64,000 nt of DNA from Paraburkholderia antibiotica (lineage in GTDB: Bacteria; Pseudomonadota; Gammaproteobacteria; Burkholderiales; Burkholderiaceae). Position 1 is the first letter of the stretch; each line of letters starts with the position of its first letter. Shown in pieces: positions 26,933 through 35,894 of this stretch. Made by a program: the position numbers and the translations under genes. The notes beneath the pieces are model-generated. The model was not told where the DNA came from. It saw nothing but the letters and a program-made list of their open reading frames with translations, and searched no databases. The stretch lies in assembly GCF_012927125.1 (NCBI RefSeq), contig NZ_JABBFZ010000005.1:1-64000 (forward strand). Direction: 5' to 3'.

Positions 26933-28276
26933 ATGCCGAAATACAATCCCACGCTTCACCGCAGTCAACACACGCCCATGACGCGGCGACGCCGGCGTCT
27001 TCTGATCGTCAGTGCGATCGTGCTGCTGGCCGCGCTCGGCTGGATGCTCACGCTCGTGCTGCAGCCCGCGTTCCAGCGCACGATCGTCATCACGAGCGGC
27101 GCGGACAACGGCATTTACCGCGGCTTTGCCGATCGCTATGCGCCGCTCCTCAAACGCGAGGGCATCAAGCTCGATATTCGCAGCTCGTCGGGCTCGGTCG
27201 AAAATTACCAGCGGCTGACCGACCCCGACAGCGTGTACGACGTCGGCTTCATCCAGTCCGGCACGACCAGCCCCAAAGACACCGACAACCTGCAAACCAT
27301 CGCCGCGGTCTCGTACGAACCGATCTGGGTGTTCTACCGCGGCGACGTGACGATCGACCGGCTCTCGCAATTGCGCGGCAAGCGCGTGTCGATGGGCGTG
27401 CCCGGCAGCGGCCTGCTCAACGTGTCGCAGACCCTGCTCGGCTATAGCGGCGTCACGAATCAGAACACGACGCTGCTGCAGATGGATGCGAACGCCGCCT
27501 ATGAAGCGCTCGAAAACGGCCAGATCGACGCGGCGTTTTTTATCGGCCGACCCGATGCCGAGATGCAGCGCACGCTGCTGGCCAGCCATCTGAAGCTGAT
27601 GAGTTTCGCGCAGGCCGATGCGCTGACGCAGAAATTCCCGTCGCTGTCGAAGATCGTGTTGCCGCGCGCGTCGGCCAGCGTCGCCGACGATCTGCCGCGC
27701 AGCGACGTCACGCTGCTCGCGGCGACCGCGTTGCTGGTCTCGAAGGACACGCTGCATCCGGCGCTCGTCTATCTGCTGCTCGACGCGGCGCGCACCGTGC
27801 ACGGCGGCGAGGATTACTTCACGCCGCTCGGCACGTTCCCGAATCTGCGCACCGAGGAATTCCCGATCTCCGACGAAAGCGTGCGCTACTTCAAATCGGG
27901 CCGACCGTTTCTCTATCGTTACCTGCCGTTCTGGCTCGCGAGCCTGATCGAACGACGGCTGCTGATCCTGCTGCCGTTCATGGCGCTGTTGATCGGTCTG
28001 ATCCAGGCGTTGCCGCGCATGCTCGAAGCGCGCATGAAAAAGCGGCTCGTGGTCTGGTATCGCGAGATCAAATCGCTCGAAGACGAAGTGTGGAAAAACA
28101 GTCAGCCGACGCGCGCGCAAATCGCGCAATGGAGCGACGAGATCGAAAGCATCGACGCCAACGCGAGTCAGATACGGATTCCTTATCGCTACTTTCAGGA
28201 CGTTTACGCGCTGAAGCAGGCGATCGGCATCGTGCGTGATCGGATCGAGCATGTTGCGCAGAGGAGTGGCAAATAG
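26933..28276 (+). CDS. Membrane-anchored TAXI-family (TRAP-type) solute-binding protein
   Basis: 447 residues; a start at the second Met (residue 16, MTRRRRR) is also possible. An N-terminal membrane helix (RRRLLIVSAIVLLAALGWMLTLVL) precedes a TAXI binding domain (about 55-310: VITSGADNGIYRGFADRYAPLL, SSGSVENYQRL, DVGFIQSGT, GKRVSMGVPGSGLLNVSQTLL, AFFIGRPDAEMQ). A second membrane helix follows (RLLILLPFMALLIGLIQ) and a ~90-residue cytoplasmic coiled region. No TRAP permease genes are adjacent. The two anchors suggest a sensory or accessory role rather than a free periplasmic receptor. Confidence 0.85.
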   Translation: MPKYNPTLHRSQHTPMTRRRRRLLIVSAIVLLAALGWMLTLVLQPAFQRTIVITSGADNGIYRGFADRYAPLLKREGIKLDIRSSSGSVENYQRLTDPDSVYDVGFIQSGTTSPKDTDNLQTIAAVSYEPIWVFYRGDVTIDRLSQLRGKRVSMGVPGSGLLNVSQTLLGYSGVTNQNTTLLQMDANAAYEALENGQIDAAFFIGRPDAEMQRTLLASHLKLMSFAQADALTQKFPSLSKIVLPRASASVADDLPRSDVTLLAATALLVSKDTLHPALVYLLLDAARTVHGGEDYFTPLGTFPNLRTEEFPISDESVRYFKSGRPFLYRYLPFWLASLIERRLLILLPFMALLIGLIQALPRMLEARMKKRLVVWYREIKSLEDEVWKNSQPTRAQIAQWSDEIESIDANASQIRIPYRYFQDVYALKQAIGIVRDRIEHVAQRSGK

Positions 28277-28348
28277 CTGCGTGGCGTGAGCCTGAAGCTT
28301 CGAGCTGCAAACTGCAAACCCGCGGCCTCCAGCCTTACTCCGCCGTAA

Positions 28349-28594
28349 CCGAGCCGGATCGCGGCCGCATTGATGGCGCTCGGCGTCTGGCTGCATATGC
28401 GCGAACGCCACGAACATCCGCATACGCACGACGCGCTCGATCACACGCATCGGCATCGCCATGACGCGCATCATCAGCACGAACACGATTTCGCATGGAA
28501 CGGTGAGGAACCGCACAGCCATCCACATCACCATGCGCCAATTACGCACACCCATAGACATTTCCCGGACATTCACCACCGTTACGGCCATTGA
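28349..28594 (+). pseudogene. 5'-truncated membrane transporter tail, histidine-rich
   Basis: The frame opens after a stop at 28346-28348 and reads IAALMALGVWLHMRERHEH, then 45 residues with more than 20 histidines (HTHDALDHTHRHRHDAHHQH). The hydrophobic start looks like the last membrane helix of a DMT-type transporter that ends in a His-rich tail in related bacteria. No body or clear start codon context is present, so it is most likely a remnant; a small metal-binding protein from ATG 28373 cannot be excluded. Confidence 0.5.
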
Positions 28595-28772
28595 TTTTCC
28601 GCGCCGCCCCGTCGGCTGGGCACCTGGTTCGGCGCAAGACAAAAATCTCTGTGGAGCGAATCGCACGATAGTTCGATTCAATTGGCGCACCCGCGAATCG
28701 CATCCTGTAATGAACACCTGCTGTCGCCGTTCCGTTCATCCAGCCTGAGTGCCGCCCTACCCGGAGTGCCCC

Positions 28773-28976
28773 ATGTCGCAGCCCGAGCCGAACATAGACG
28801 AAGTAGTCCGAAGCATTGCCGAAGAGACCGACACGCCGGCCGACACGGTGTCCCGCATGTATGCCGATACGCTGGCCGATTACCGGCATGAGGCGCGCGT
28901 GTTCGACTACGTGCCGCTGTTCGCCGCGAAGAAGGTGCGCAACGAGCTTCGCCACAAGTCGCATCGCAAGCATTGA
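28773..28976 (+). CDS. DUF3562 family small protein
   Basis: 67 residues from ATG 28773 after GGAG. It is acidic at the start (DEVVRSIAEETDTPADTVSRMYADTLADYRHEARVFDYVPLFAAKKVRNEL) and ends in a basic RHKSHRKH tail. The VSRMY..TLA.Y...AR..DYVPLFA...VR..L pattern is DUF3562, common in Burkholderia. Probably helical and cytoplasmic; function unknown. Confidence 0.8.
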   Translation: MSQPEPNIDEVVRSIAEETDTPADTVSRMYADTLADYRHEARVFDYVPLFAAKKVRNELRHKSHRKH

Positions 28977-29292
28977 ATGCACGATCATTGAGTTCACGAT
29001 TCGCGGCGTTGCGTGGAGATAGACGCATCGCCGGCTTCCGCTGAACACGCGATACGCGCGACTAGCACGCGGTGCCGCGACTCATCACAACCGTCCTCGT
29101 CGCTACAGACGCGCAGTTCATTCCTCTGACAAACGCAAGCGTTCAGTAGGCATTCGCTGAACGCTTGCGTACCCCATGTCCTGTTGTCGCACAGATGGTG
29201 GTCCCAGATTTCGCGCGAAGCGTGGAGCTAACAATCGCGCCACGAATTTTCTATGCTGGCGGTTCGACCGTTTGCCAACCAGGAACCGCCTC

Positions 29293-29754
29293 ATGTCCGC
29301 TCCGCTCCAGATTCGCGCCGTCACCCGTGAAGATTTCGCCGCATGGCTGCCGCTTTGGGACGCGTATAACGCGTTCTACGGCCGCTCGGGCGACACCGCG
29401 TTACCGCGCGAAATCACGGAGATCACGTGGAGCCGCTTCTTCGACGGCTACGAGCCGATGCATGCGTTCGTCGCCGAACGCGCCGGCCAACTGCACGGCA
29501 TCGTGCATTTCCTCTATCACCGGCACACCACGATGGCCGGGCCGATCTGCTATCTGCAGGACCTGTACACGCTCGACAGCGAGCGCGGCAAGGGCGTCGG
29601 CCGCGCGTTGATCGAGGCCGTCTATGCCCGCGCGCAAGCCGATGGCGCGCAACGCGTGTACTGGCAGACGCACGAGACAAATCAGACCGCGATGAGGCTT
29701 TACGACAAGGTCGCGGATAAATCAGGGTTCGTCGTGTATCGCAAGGCGCTCTAA
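29293..29754 (+). CDS. GNAT-family N-acetyltransferase
   Basis: 153 residues from ATG 29293. IRAVTREDFAAWLPLWDAYNAFYG, AFVAERAGQLHGIVHFLYHR, the acetyl-CoA-binding LYTLDSERGKGVGRALIEAVYARA (RGKGVG is motif A) and the NQTAMRLYDKV motif of GNAT enzymes. The substrate, an amine or amino acid, cannot be inferred. A strong bidirectional terminator follows. Confidence 0.9.
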   Translation: MSAPLQIRAVTREDFAAWLPLWDAYNAFYGRSGDTALPREITEITWSRFFDGYEPMHAFVAERAGQLHGIVHFLYHRHTTMAGPICYLQDLYTLDSERGKGVGRALIEAVYARAQADGAQRVYWQTHETNQTAMRLYDKVADKSGFVVYRKAL

Positions 29755-29786
29755 AACACGGGGCTTCATCAAAGCCCATCAAAGAC

Positions 29787-29816
29787 AAAAGGCGCACCAC
29801 TGGGTGCGCCTTTTTG
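29787..29816. terminator. Bidirectional terminator
   Basis: A 12-bp stem made of AAAAGGCGCACC and its complement, with a 3-base loop and T/A runs on both sides. It separates the GNAT gene from the convergent end of the aromatic-catabolism operon. Confidence 0.9.
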
Positions 29817-29862
29817 TTCGCTACTGTGCCGCCTGTCAAAGCGCGGCGCTAGATGCCGGGCC

Positions 29863-31266
29863 TCAAGCCTCCAACTGCTCCAACACCTTGCCCTTGGTTT
29901 CGATCCCGAGCAGATGCACGACCACTGCCGCGAGGAACGGCACGGCCGCGAGGATGTAGAACGCCACTTCGAGATTGCCGCCGATCATCGTCTTCGACAC
30001 GATCGCCGGCGCGAAGATCGCCGCCACCTTCAGCCACGCGCCGCCGACGCCGCAGCCCATCGCACGGATGCTGGTCGGGTACAGCTCCGGCGTGTACACG
30101 TAAGCGGTGATGAAGCCACTGGCAAGAAAACCGAGCGCGAATGCGCAGCAGGTCGCGACCACATACACCGACGACGCGTGCAGCACACCCGCCAGCGCCA
30201 GCGACAACGCGCACAGCAGGAACGAGATGTTGATGATCGGCTTGCGCCCCACCTTGTCGACCAGCAACGCGCAGGCAAGCGAGCCGAGCACGCCGAGCAC
30301 CGATGCCGCGACCGCCAGGTTCAGCGCGAGCTGCAGCGGCGCGTGATAGATCGTGCGGTAGATCGTCGGCAGCCACGTCGACAGGCCGTACTGGATGAAG
30401 CCGCAGGTGACCCACAGCATCGCCACGGCGATCGTGCGCTTCAGATAAGCCGGGCCGAACAGATCCGCGACGCGACGCTTCGGATGGCGATTAACCATCT
30501 CGTCGAATTCCGCAGCCTGTGCCACCGGCGGCAGCGGCACCTTGGCCGCGCGTTCGAACGCGAGCACGGAGGAATCGGCTTCGGCCATCCGGTCCCGCAC
30601 GGCGAGCCAGCGCGGCGATTCGGGCACGAGCCGGCGCAGCACGAAGAACAGGATCAACGGCATACCGCCGATGAAGTACATCGCCTGCCAGCCGAAACGC
30701 GGTACGATCCACGCACCGAGCGCGCTCGACGCAAGCAGACCGATCGGGAACACGATTTCATACAGCAGCACGAAGCGCCCACGACCGTGCGCGCGGCTGA
30801 TCTCGTTGATGTAGGTCGCGGCCACCGGCAACTCGCCGCCGAGGCCCAGACCCTGGACGATGCGCAGCGCGACGAACACCGCGAAGGTCGGTGCAAAGCC
30901 GCAGGCAATACTGGTGATGCCGATAATGCCCGAGCTCAGCGCAATCGCCTTCACGCGGCCGGCACGTTCCGCATACCACGGAAACAGGAACGCGCCGATC
31001 AGTTGTCCTACGGAACCGGAGCCCAGAAGGAAGCCGACGTCCCACGGCGTCAGGTTCCACTTCGCGATCAGCAGCGGCAGCGTCGCCGCGATGGCGATCA
31101 CGTCGAAGCCGTCGAAGAACGTCGCGAGGCCGATCAGGATACGCGCGCGCACCTGCATCCCGTTCCTCGGCAAGCGCTCCAGACGCGCGATGATCGAGCC
31201 TTGCGTAACTGCGCCTGAAACGCCGGCGCTGCTACGGTCTCCAGTAGTGTTATCGATGGTTCTCAT
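29863..31266 (-). CDS. MFS transporter, aromatic acid:proton symporter type
   Basis: 467 residues from ATG 31266; the frame extends to a TTG further upstream. Twelve membrane helices. LIGLATFFDGFDVIAIAATLPLL carries the DGFD signature of the AAHS family (PcaK/BenK relatives). YAERAGRVKAIAL (loop 2-3) and QGLGLGGELPVAATYINEISRAHGRGR (motif B/C region) follow. It is the last gene of the cluster on this strand, 25 bases after the ferredoxin reductase gene, and probably imports the aromatic substrate. Confidence 0.9.
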   Translation of the reverse strand: MRTIDNTTGDRSSAGVSGAVTQGSIIARLERLPRNGMQVRARILIGLATFFDGFDVIAIAATLPLLIAKWNLTPWDVGFLLGSGSVGQLIGAFLFPWYAERAGRVKAIALSSGIIGITSIACGFAPTFAVFVALRIVQGLGLGGELPVAATYINEISRAHGRGRFVLLYEIVFPIGLLASSALGAWIVPRFGWQAMYFIGGMPLILFFVLRRLVPESPRWLAVRDRMAEADSSVLAFERAAKVPLPPVAQAAEFDEMVNRHPKRRVADLFGPAYLKRTIAVAMLWVTCGFIQYGLSTWLPTIYRTIYHAPLQLALNLAVAASVLGVLGSLACALLVDKVGRKPIINISFLLCALSLALAGVLHASSVYVVATCCAFALGFLASGFITAYVYTPELYPTSIRAMGCGVGGAWLKVAAIFAPAIVSKTMIGGNLEVAFYILAAVPFLAAVVVHLLGIETKGKVLEQLEA

Positions 31267-31291
31267 GCCGAGGTGCCGTCCGTAAGAATGG

Positions 31292-32557
31292 TTAGGCAAG
31301 CGCCGTAGAGGCGTCAGTCAGGGTGGCAAGGTCGATGGTCCGGCCTTGGTTCATCCACTTGCGCGAGAGCTTCAGTTCGCGCGGAGTGTTGATCGCGATC
31401 ACGCCGCGGATCGTGTTGTCTTCCAGATAGAACAGCGTCGCGCGTTTCGCCGGCAGATCGCCGCGCACGGCGAGTTCGGCATTGGCCGGAATGTCGCCGA
31501 GAATCTGCAGATTCACGTCGTACTGATCGGACCAGAACCACGGAATGTCCGCGTACGGTTCGAAGGTGCCGAGCAGCGCTTTCGCGGTGGAGATCGCCTG
31601 GTTCTGCGCGTTCGCCCACGATTCGAGCCGCACGCGGCGCTTCAGCCACGCGCTCGGATGATTCGCGACGTCGCCGCACGCGAAGATGCGCGGATCGTCG
31701 GTCGCGCCGAAGTGATCGACCACGATGCCGTCTTCCACCTTCACGCCCGCCGCCTGCGCAATCGCCGTGTGCGGCGTGAGGCCGATGCCGGCCACCGCGA
31801 AATCGGCATCGAGCGTCGAGCCGTCGGCGAAGGTCGCGCGAATCCGGTTCGCGTCGTGCGGGTGATCCTCGAGCTTGACGAGCGCCGCGTTCAGCCGCAC
31901 GTCCACGCCGTTCGCGCGATGCAGCTCCAGCAGGAAATCCGACACCAGCGGCGGCAGCGAGCGCGCGCACAAACGCGGCGCGCCTTCCACCACACTCGCC
32001 TCGACACCGAGCTTTCGCGCGGTCGCCGCGACTTCGAGACCGATCCAGCCGCCACCGATCACCAGCACGCGCCGGCTTGCGCGCAACCGTTCGCCGAGCG
32101 CGACCGCTTCGTCGAGCGTGCGCAGATAGGCGATGTGCGAGGTCTGCACGATCGCGTCGGGCAAACGGCGCGCGGCGCCTCCGGTGGCGATCACGAGGCG
32201 GTCGTACCGCACTTCGCGGCCCGCCTTGGTGCGCACGATGCGCTGCTCGCGATCGATCGAGGTCGCGCAATCCGGCTGCCATGCCTCGACGTTCAACGCG
32301 TCGAAATCGTCGGGCTTCACGAGCCGCACCGTGTCGATGTCGGCGTCGCCGGCCAGCACCGCCTTCGACAGCGGCGGCCGCTCGTACGGCAGATGCACTT
32401 CGTCGGCGATCATCACGAGGCGGCCGTCGAAGCCTTCTTTGCGCAAGGTCTTCACGACCCAGCCGGCCGCCTGACCGCCGCCGATCACGACGATCGTGCG
32501 CGGCGCTTCGAGCCCGGCGTGCGCGACTTGCGCGTGTTCGGTGGCAGCGTCAGTCAT
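31292..32557 (-). CDS. FAD-dependent ferredoxin reductase of a Rieske oxygenase system
   Basis: 421 residues. FAD-binding TIVVIGGGQAAGWVVKTLRKEG (about 21-42), PYERPPLSKAVLAG, NAD-binding RVLVIGGGWIGLEVAATARKLG (mid-protein) and IFACGDVAN before the C-terminal domain are the marks of BphA4/ThcD-type reductases. It would pass electrons from NADH to the Rieske ferredoxin encoded at 43043, which feeds the oxygenase encoded at 41596. The start overlaps the stop of the upstream VOC gene by 8 bases. Confidence 0.93.
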   Translation of the reverse strand: MTDAATEHAQVAHAGLEAPRTIVVIGGGQAAGWVVKTLRKEGFDGRLVMIADEVHLPYERPPLSKAVLAGDADIDTVRLVKPDDFDALNVEAWQPDCATSIDREQRIVRTKAGREVRYDRLVIATGGAARRLPDAIVQTSHIAYLRTLDEAVALGERLRASRRVLVIGGGWIGLEVAATARKLGVEASVVEGAPRLCARSLPPLVSDFLLELHRANGVDVRLNAALVKLEDHPHDANRIRATFADGSTLDADFAVAGIGLTPHTAIAQAAGVKVEDGIVVDHFGATDDPRIFACGDVANHPSAWLKRRVRLESWANAQNQAISTAKALLGTFEPYADIPWFWSDQYDVNLQILGDIPANAELAVRGDLPAKRATLFYLEDNTIRGVIAINTPRELKLSRKWMNQGRTIDLATLTDASTALA

Positions 32558-33515
32558 TTTTACGCTCCGTCATGAACTTGCCCTCCGGCGCCTTCGCGTC
32601 TCTCTGACGACGCGTATTGCCGTCGATGCCGCCGTCGATCGCCCATTCGGCGAACACGGTCGGGCCCGGCTCGAAATCGCGCGGCTGCCATTCGGGCGTC
32701 AACTGGTCTTCGTCCGCGTAGTACTCGATCAGGCCGCCGGCCGGATTCTTGAAGTACCAGAAGTACGCCGACGACACCGGATGACGACCCGGCCCGAGCT
32801 GCGTTTCCCAGCCGCAGCGGCTGATGTGCATGCCGCCGCCGAATACTTCATGGATGTCGCGCACGGTGAACGCGACGTGGTTCAGGCCGCGTTTGCCGTT
32901 CGGCAGCGCGAGCAGGAACAGGTCGTGGTGACCGCCGTGCGGCGCGCAGCGCATGAATGCGCCGCGGCCCGGATAACGGTCCGACGTCTCGAAGCCGAGC
33001 AGCTCGTGATAGAACTTTTCCTGCTCGGCGAGGTTGTTCGTGAAGAACACCACGTGGCCCACTTCGACCGGCTCCGCGCGTTCGTAGACCGGCGACGGCT
33101 GATCGACGCGCAGCGTCTGGCCCCACACGTTCGACGGCGAACCCTGCACGTCGATCGCCCATTTGCGCGTGACTTCGACGCGGATCGCCATCCCGTTCGG
33201 GTCGATGCAGCCGACGGCGTCGTCGGTTTCGTAGTGGCCCGGCTGACCGGCGAAGCGGCCGCGCAGTGCGTCGAGTTCCGCTTTAGTGGCAACACCCCAT
33301 GTCACTTCGCGCAGCGTCGGGCCTTCCTCGAACGCGGGCGGCAGCGACGGCTCGTTCGCATCGACGACGAGCACGGTGCAGCCGTTCTGCGTGACGAAGC
33401 GCGCGTGTTTGTCGTCGTGCGCGGTTTCCTTCATGCCCCAGTCCGCGAAAAAGCTGCGACAGGTGGCGAGATCCGTCACGCCGTAGGTAATCTGTTCAAT
33501 GCCGAGAATCGTCAT
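32550..33515 (-). CDS. Two-domain vicinal-oxygen-chelate (extradiol-type) dioxygenase
   Basis: 321 residues from ATG 33515 (MTILGIEQITYGVTDL). Two VOC domains. The second keeps a 2-His-1-carboxylate iron site: H154 (VGHVVFF), H213 (LNHVAFTV) and E264 (GGLIEYY). That is the layout of type I extradiol ring-cleavage dioxygenases, and it follows that the enzyme may open a catechol-like ring. The gene sits 23 bases after the aldehyde dehydrogenase stop and overlaps the reductase gene. Confidence 0.88.
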   Translation of the reverse strand: MTILGIEQITYGVTDLATCRSFFADWGMKETAHDDKHARFVTQNGCTVLVVDANEPSLPPAFEEGPTLREVTWGVATKAELDALRGRFAGQPGHYETDDAVGCIDPNGMAIRVEVTRKWAIDVQGSPSNVWGQTLRVDQPSPVYERAEPVEVGHVVFFTNNLAEQEKFYHELLGFETSDRYPGRGAFMRCAPHGGHHDLFLLALPNGKRGLNHVAFTVRDIHEVFGGGMHISRCGWETQLGPGRHPVSSAYFWYFKNPAGGLIEYYADEDQLTPEWQPRDFEPGPTVFAEWAIDGGIDGNTRRQRDAKAPEGKFMTERKND

Positions 33516-33538
33516 AACGTGCCTCTTCGTTGCCCGCT

Positions 33539-35029
33539 TTAGTTCGCCCACGCCAGCGGCGCTTCGTTCAAGCCCCAGTAGAGGCTCTTCTGTTGCATGT
33601 ATTCGCGAATGCCGAGACGGCCTTTTTCGCGTCCCATGCCGCTCTCCTTCCAGCCGCTGAACGGCGTCGAAATCGAGAACAGCTTGTAGGTGTTGATCCA
33701 GATGGTGCCGGCGTCCAGCCCGCGCGCGATCCGGTACGCGCGTTTGTAATCGCGCGTCCAGATGCCGGCGGCGAGACCGAACACACTATTGTTCGCTTCC
33801 TTCAGCAGCGCCGCTTCGTCGTCGAACGGCATTGCGACGAGCACCGGGCCGAAGATTTCTTCCTGGCAGATCTTCGCGTCGTTCGAGAGGCCTTCGAGAA
33901 TCGTCGGCTGGAAGTAGGTGCCGGCTTCGCGGCCATCGCCGACCGGACGCTCGCCGCCGCACAAGAGACGCCCGCCCTCTTCGAGACCGAGCGCGACATA
34001 GCGTTCGATCGTTTCGCGATGCGCCTGCGTAATCAGCGGACCCATCTGCGTGTTCTCGCGCGACGGATCGCCAACGCGCAGCTTGCGCGCGCCTTCGACG
34101 AGGCGCTGCATGAACGCGTCGTAGATCGAGCGCTGCACGAAGAGCCGCGAACCCGCGATGCACGCTTCGCCCGACGAGCTGAAGATGCCGTACAGCACGC
34201 CGTTGACCGCATGATCGAGATCGGCGTCGTCGAACACGATGGTCGGCGACTTGCCGCCGAGTTCGAGCGACACCGGCATCAGCTTGTCCGCCGCGATGCG
34301 CGCGATGCCGCGGCCCACTTCGGTGCCGCCGGTGAACGACACCTTCTTCACGAGCGGATGACGCACCAAAACGTCGCCGATCACCGAGCCCTTGCCCGGC
34401 AGCACGCTGACCACGCCCTTCGGCACGCCCGCTTCCTCGCAGATGCGCGCGAGCGCAAGCGACACCAGCGGCGTGACTTCGGCCGGCTTGAGCACCACCG
34501 CGTTGCCGCCCGCGAGGGCCGGCGCGAGCTTCTGCGCGTCGGAGGCGATCGGCGAATTCCACGGCGTAATCGCCGCGATCACGCCGATCGGCTCGTAGAG
34601 GCTCATCGTCAGATAGTCGCCGCGCGACGGCGTGAGCTCTTCGTCGAGCGTTTCGAGGCAGGCCGCGAAATAGCGGAACGTGTTTGCCGCGCTCGCGACC
34701 AGCACGCGCGTCTCGCCGATCGGCTTGCCGTTGTCGCGGCGTTGCAGATTCGCCAGCGCTTCGTGGCGCGCCATGATCAGATCGGCGATGCGGTACAGGA
34801 TCAGCGCGCGCTGATGCGGCTTCAGACCCGACCAGTCCGGCTTGCGCCATGCCGCGTCGGCGGCTTCGATCGCGTCGCGCGCGTCGTCCGCATTGGCCGT
34901 CGAGATTTCCATGTTGACCGACTGATCCGCCGGATACAGGCTTTTATACGGGTTGCCGCGCCCCGGCCGCCATTCGCCGCCGATAAAAATATCGCCGTTG
35001 GGCACGAGGCTGGTATCGAAGTGAGTCAT
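33539..35029 (-). CDS. NAD(P)-dependent aldehyde dehydrogenase
   Basis: 496 residues. Full catalytic set: N158 (TPWNSP), SFTGGTEVGR for cofactor binding, E256 (LELGGKSP) and nucleophile C290 (GEACIAGSR). The length is normal for the ALDH superfamily. It probably oxidises a semialdehyde made during meta-cleavage of the aromatic substrate. It lies 34 bases after the aspartate-dehydrogenase-like gene in the same operon. Confidence 0.93.
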   Translation of the reverse strand: MTHFDTSLVPNGDIFIGGEWRPGRGNPYKSLYPADQSVNMEISTANADDARDAIEAADAAWRKPDWSGLKPHQRALILYRIADLIMARHEALANLQRRDNGKPIGETRVLVASAANTFRYFAACLETLDEELTPSRGDYLTMSLYEPIGVIAAITPWNSPIASDAQKLAPALAGGNAVVLKPAEVTPLVSLALARICEEAGVPKGVVSVLPGKGSVIGDVLVRHPLVKKVSFTGGTEVGRGIARIAADKLMPVSLELGGKSPTIVFDDADLDHAVNGVLYGIFSSSGEACIAGSRLFVQRSIYDAFMQRLVEGARKLRVGDPSRENTQMGPLITQAHRETIERYVALGLEEGGRLLCGGERPVGDGREAGTYFQPTILEGLSNDAKICQEEIFGPVLVAMPFDDEAALLKEANNSVFGLAAGIWTRDYKRAYRIARGLDAGTIWINTYKLFSISTPFSGWKESGMGREKGRLGIREYMQQKSLYWGLNEAPLAWAN

Positions 35030-35063
35030 GTCGGTCGTTCCGGTTGCTGTCAGGCCAGGTTCT

Positions 35064-35894
35064 TCAAATCACGCAGCGCGCCGCGCGGTTGCGCAGTGCG
35101 CGGATCGCGCTATACGCGGTCAGTGCGGAGGTCTTCGGGTTATCCGGCAGCGGCTTGCCGCTCATTTCCAGCGACATCTCGCCGAACGCGCCGCGCGCGA
35201 GAATGCGATGCACGTTGCGCGTCACGTGCGGATCGGCGATCAGCCGCACCGTCGTGTGGTCGAGCCCGAGCCCGGCGAGCGCGATCGTCGCGGCGACGTT
35301 CGCGTTCTTCGGATAGAGCCGCGCCGCGTCGCGCGCGCTACCTTCGAAAATCACTTTCTCTTCGCTGAGCGTGGCCAGATCGCAGACCTGTTCGGCCGGC
35401 GTGCCGAGCCAGCCGGTCGGCGGCTTGCGGCCGGTGTACAGCACTTCGTCGAGGCCGCCAAAGCGCGCCGCCGAGATCGCGTCGACGCCGCCGATCGCGC
35501 CCGACAGCAGCGTGAGCGTCGCATCACCCTGATCGGCCGCGGCGGCCAGCGCGTCGAGCAACGCGACGTCGGACAGCGCGCCGATCGACGCCACCGCGCA
35601 ATCGACGCCGCTCTTCAGCAGCGGCACCACGTGATCGACGAGCGCGCCGTGGCCCGCGCATTCGAGCACGAACTGCGGCTTCGTGCTCAGCGCCGGCACC
35701 GACGACACCACATCGACCGACGCGCCCACCGCTTCGCGCACCGACGCCACCTGATGCTCAGGCACGATCACATGCGACACGCGCACCGCCGGATCGGCAA
35801 CGACCGAGCGATACACCGTCTGACCGATCGCGCCGAAACCGATCATCGCGATGTCGACGGGCGCGTGCTGTCCTGCGTACGCGGCCTCATGCAT
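35064..35894 (-). CDS. nadX: Aspartate dehydrogenase-like protein
   Basis: 276 residues. N-terminal Rossmann motif [17 protein letters not shown] (G19-x-G21-x2-G24), then [34 protein letters not shown] and the C-terminal segment [34 protein letters not shown] of L-aspartate dehydrogenases. The classical reaction is L-aspartate to oxaloacetate plus ammonia, or in NAD synthesis to iminoaspartate. No nadA or nadC is nearby; the gene overlaps a ThDP-enzyme gene by 8 bases inside an aromatic-catabolism operon. So a catabolic imine/amine reaction is more likely than NAD synthesis; this is an inference. Confidence 0.85.
   Translation of the reverse strand: MHEAAYAGQHAPVDIAMIGFGAIGQTVYRSVVADPAVRVSHVIVPEHQVASVREAVGASVDVVSSVPALSTKPQFVLECAGHGALVDHVVPLLKSGVDCAVASIGALSDVALLDALAAAADQGDATLTLLSGAIGGVDAISAARFGGLDEVLYTGRKPPTGWLGTPAEQVCDLATLSEEKVIFEGSARDAARLYPKNANVAATIALAGLGLDHTTVRLIADPHVTRNVHRILARGAFGEMSLEMSGKPLPDNPKTSALTAYSAIRALRNRAARCVI

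Noticed and set aside
26897..28717. 606-codon minus-strand frame over the TAXI gene
   Set aside because: The composition is typical of an antisense frame in high-GC DNA, and the plus strand has clear TAXI motifs.
33530..35368. 612-codon plus-strand frame over the aldehyde dehydrogenase gene
   Set aside because: Arg-rich, no motifs, and antiparallel to a complete aldehyde dehydrogenase with its catalytic Cys and Glu.
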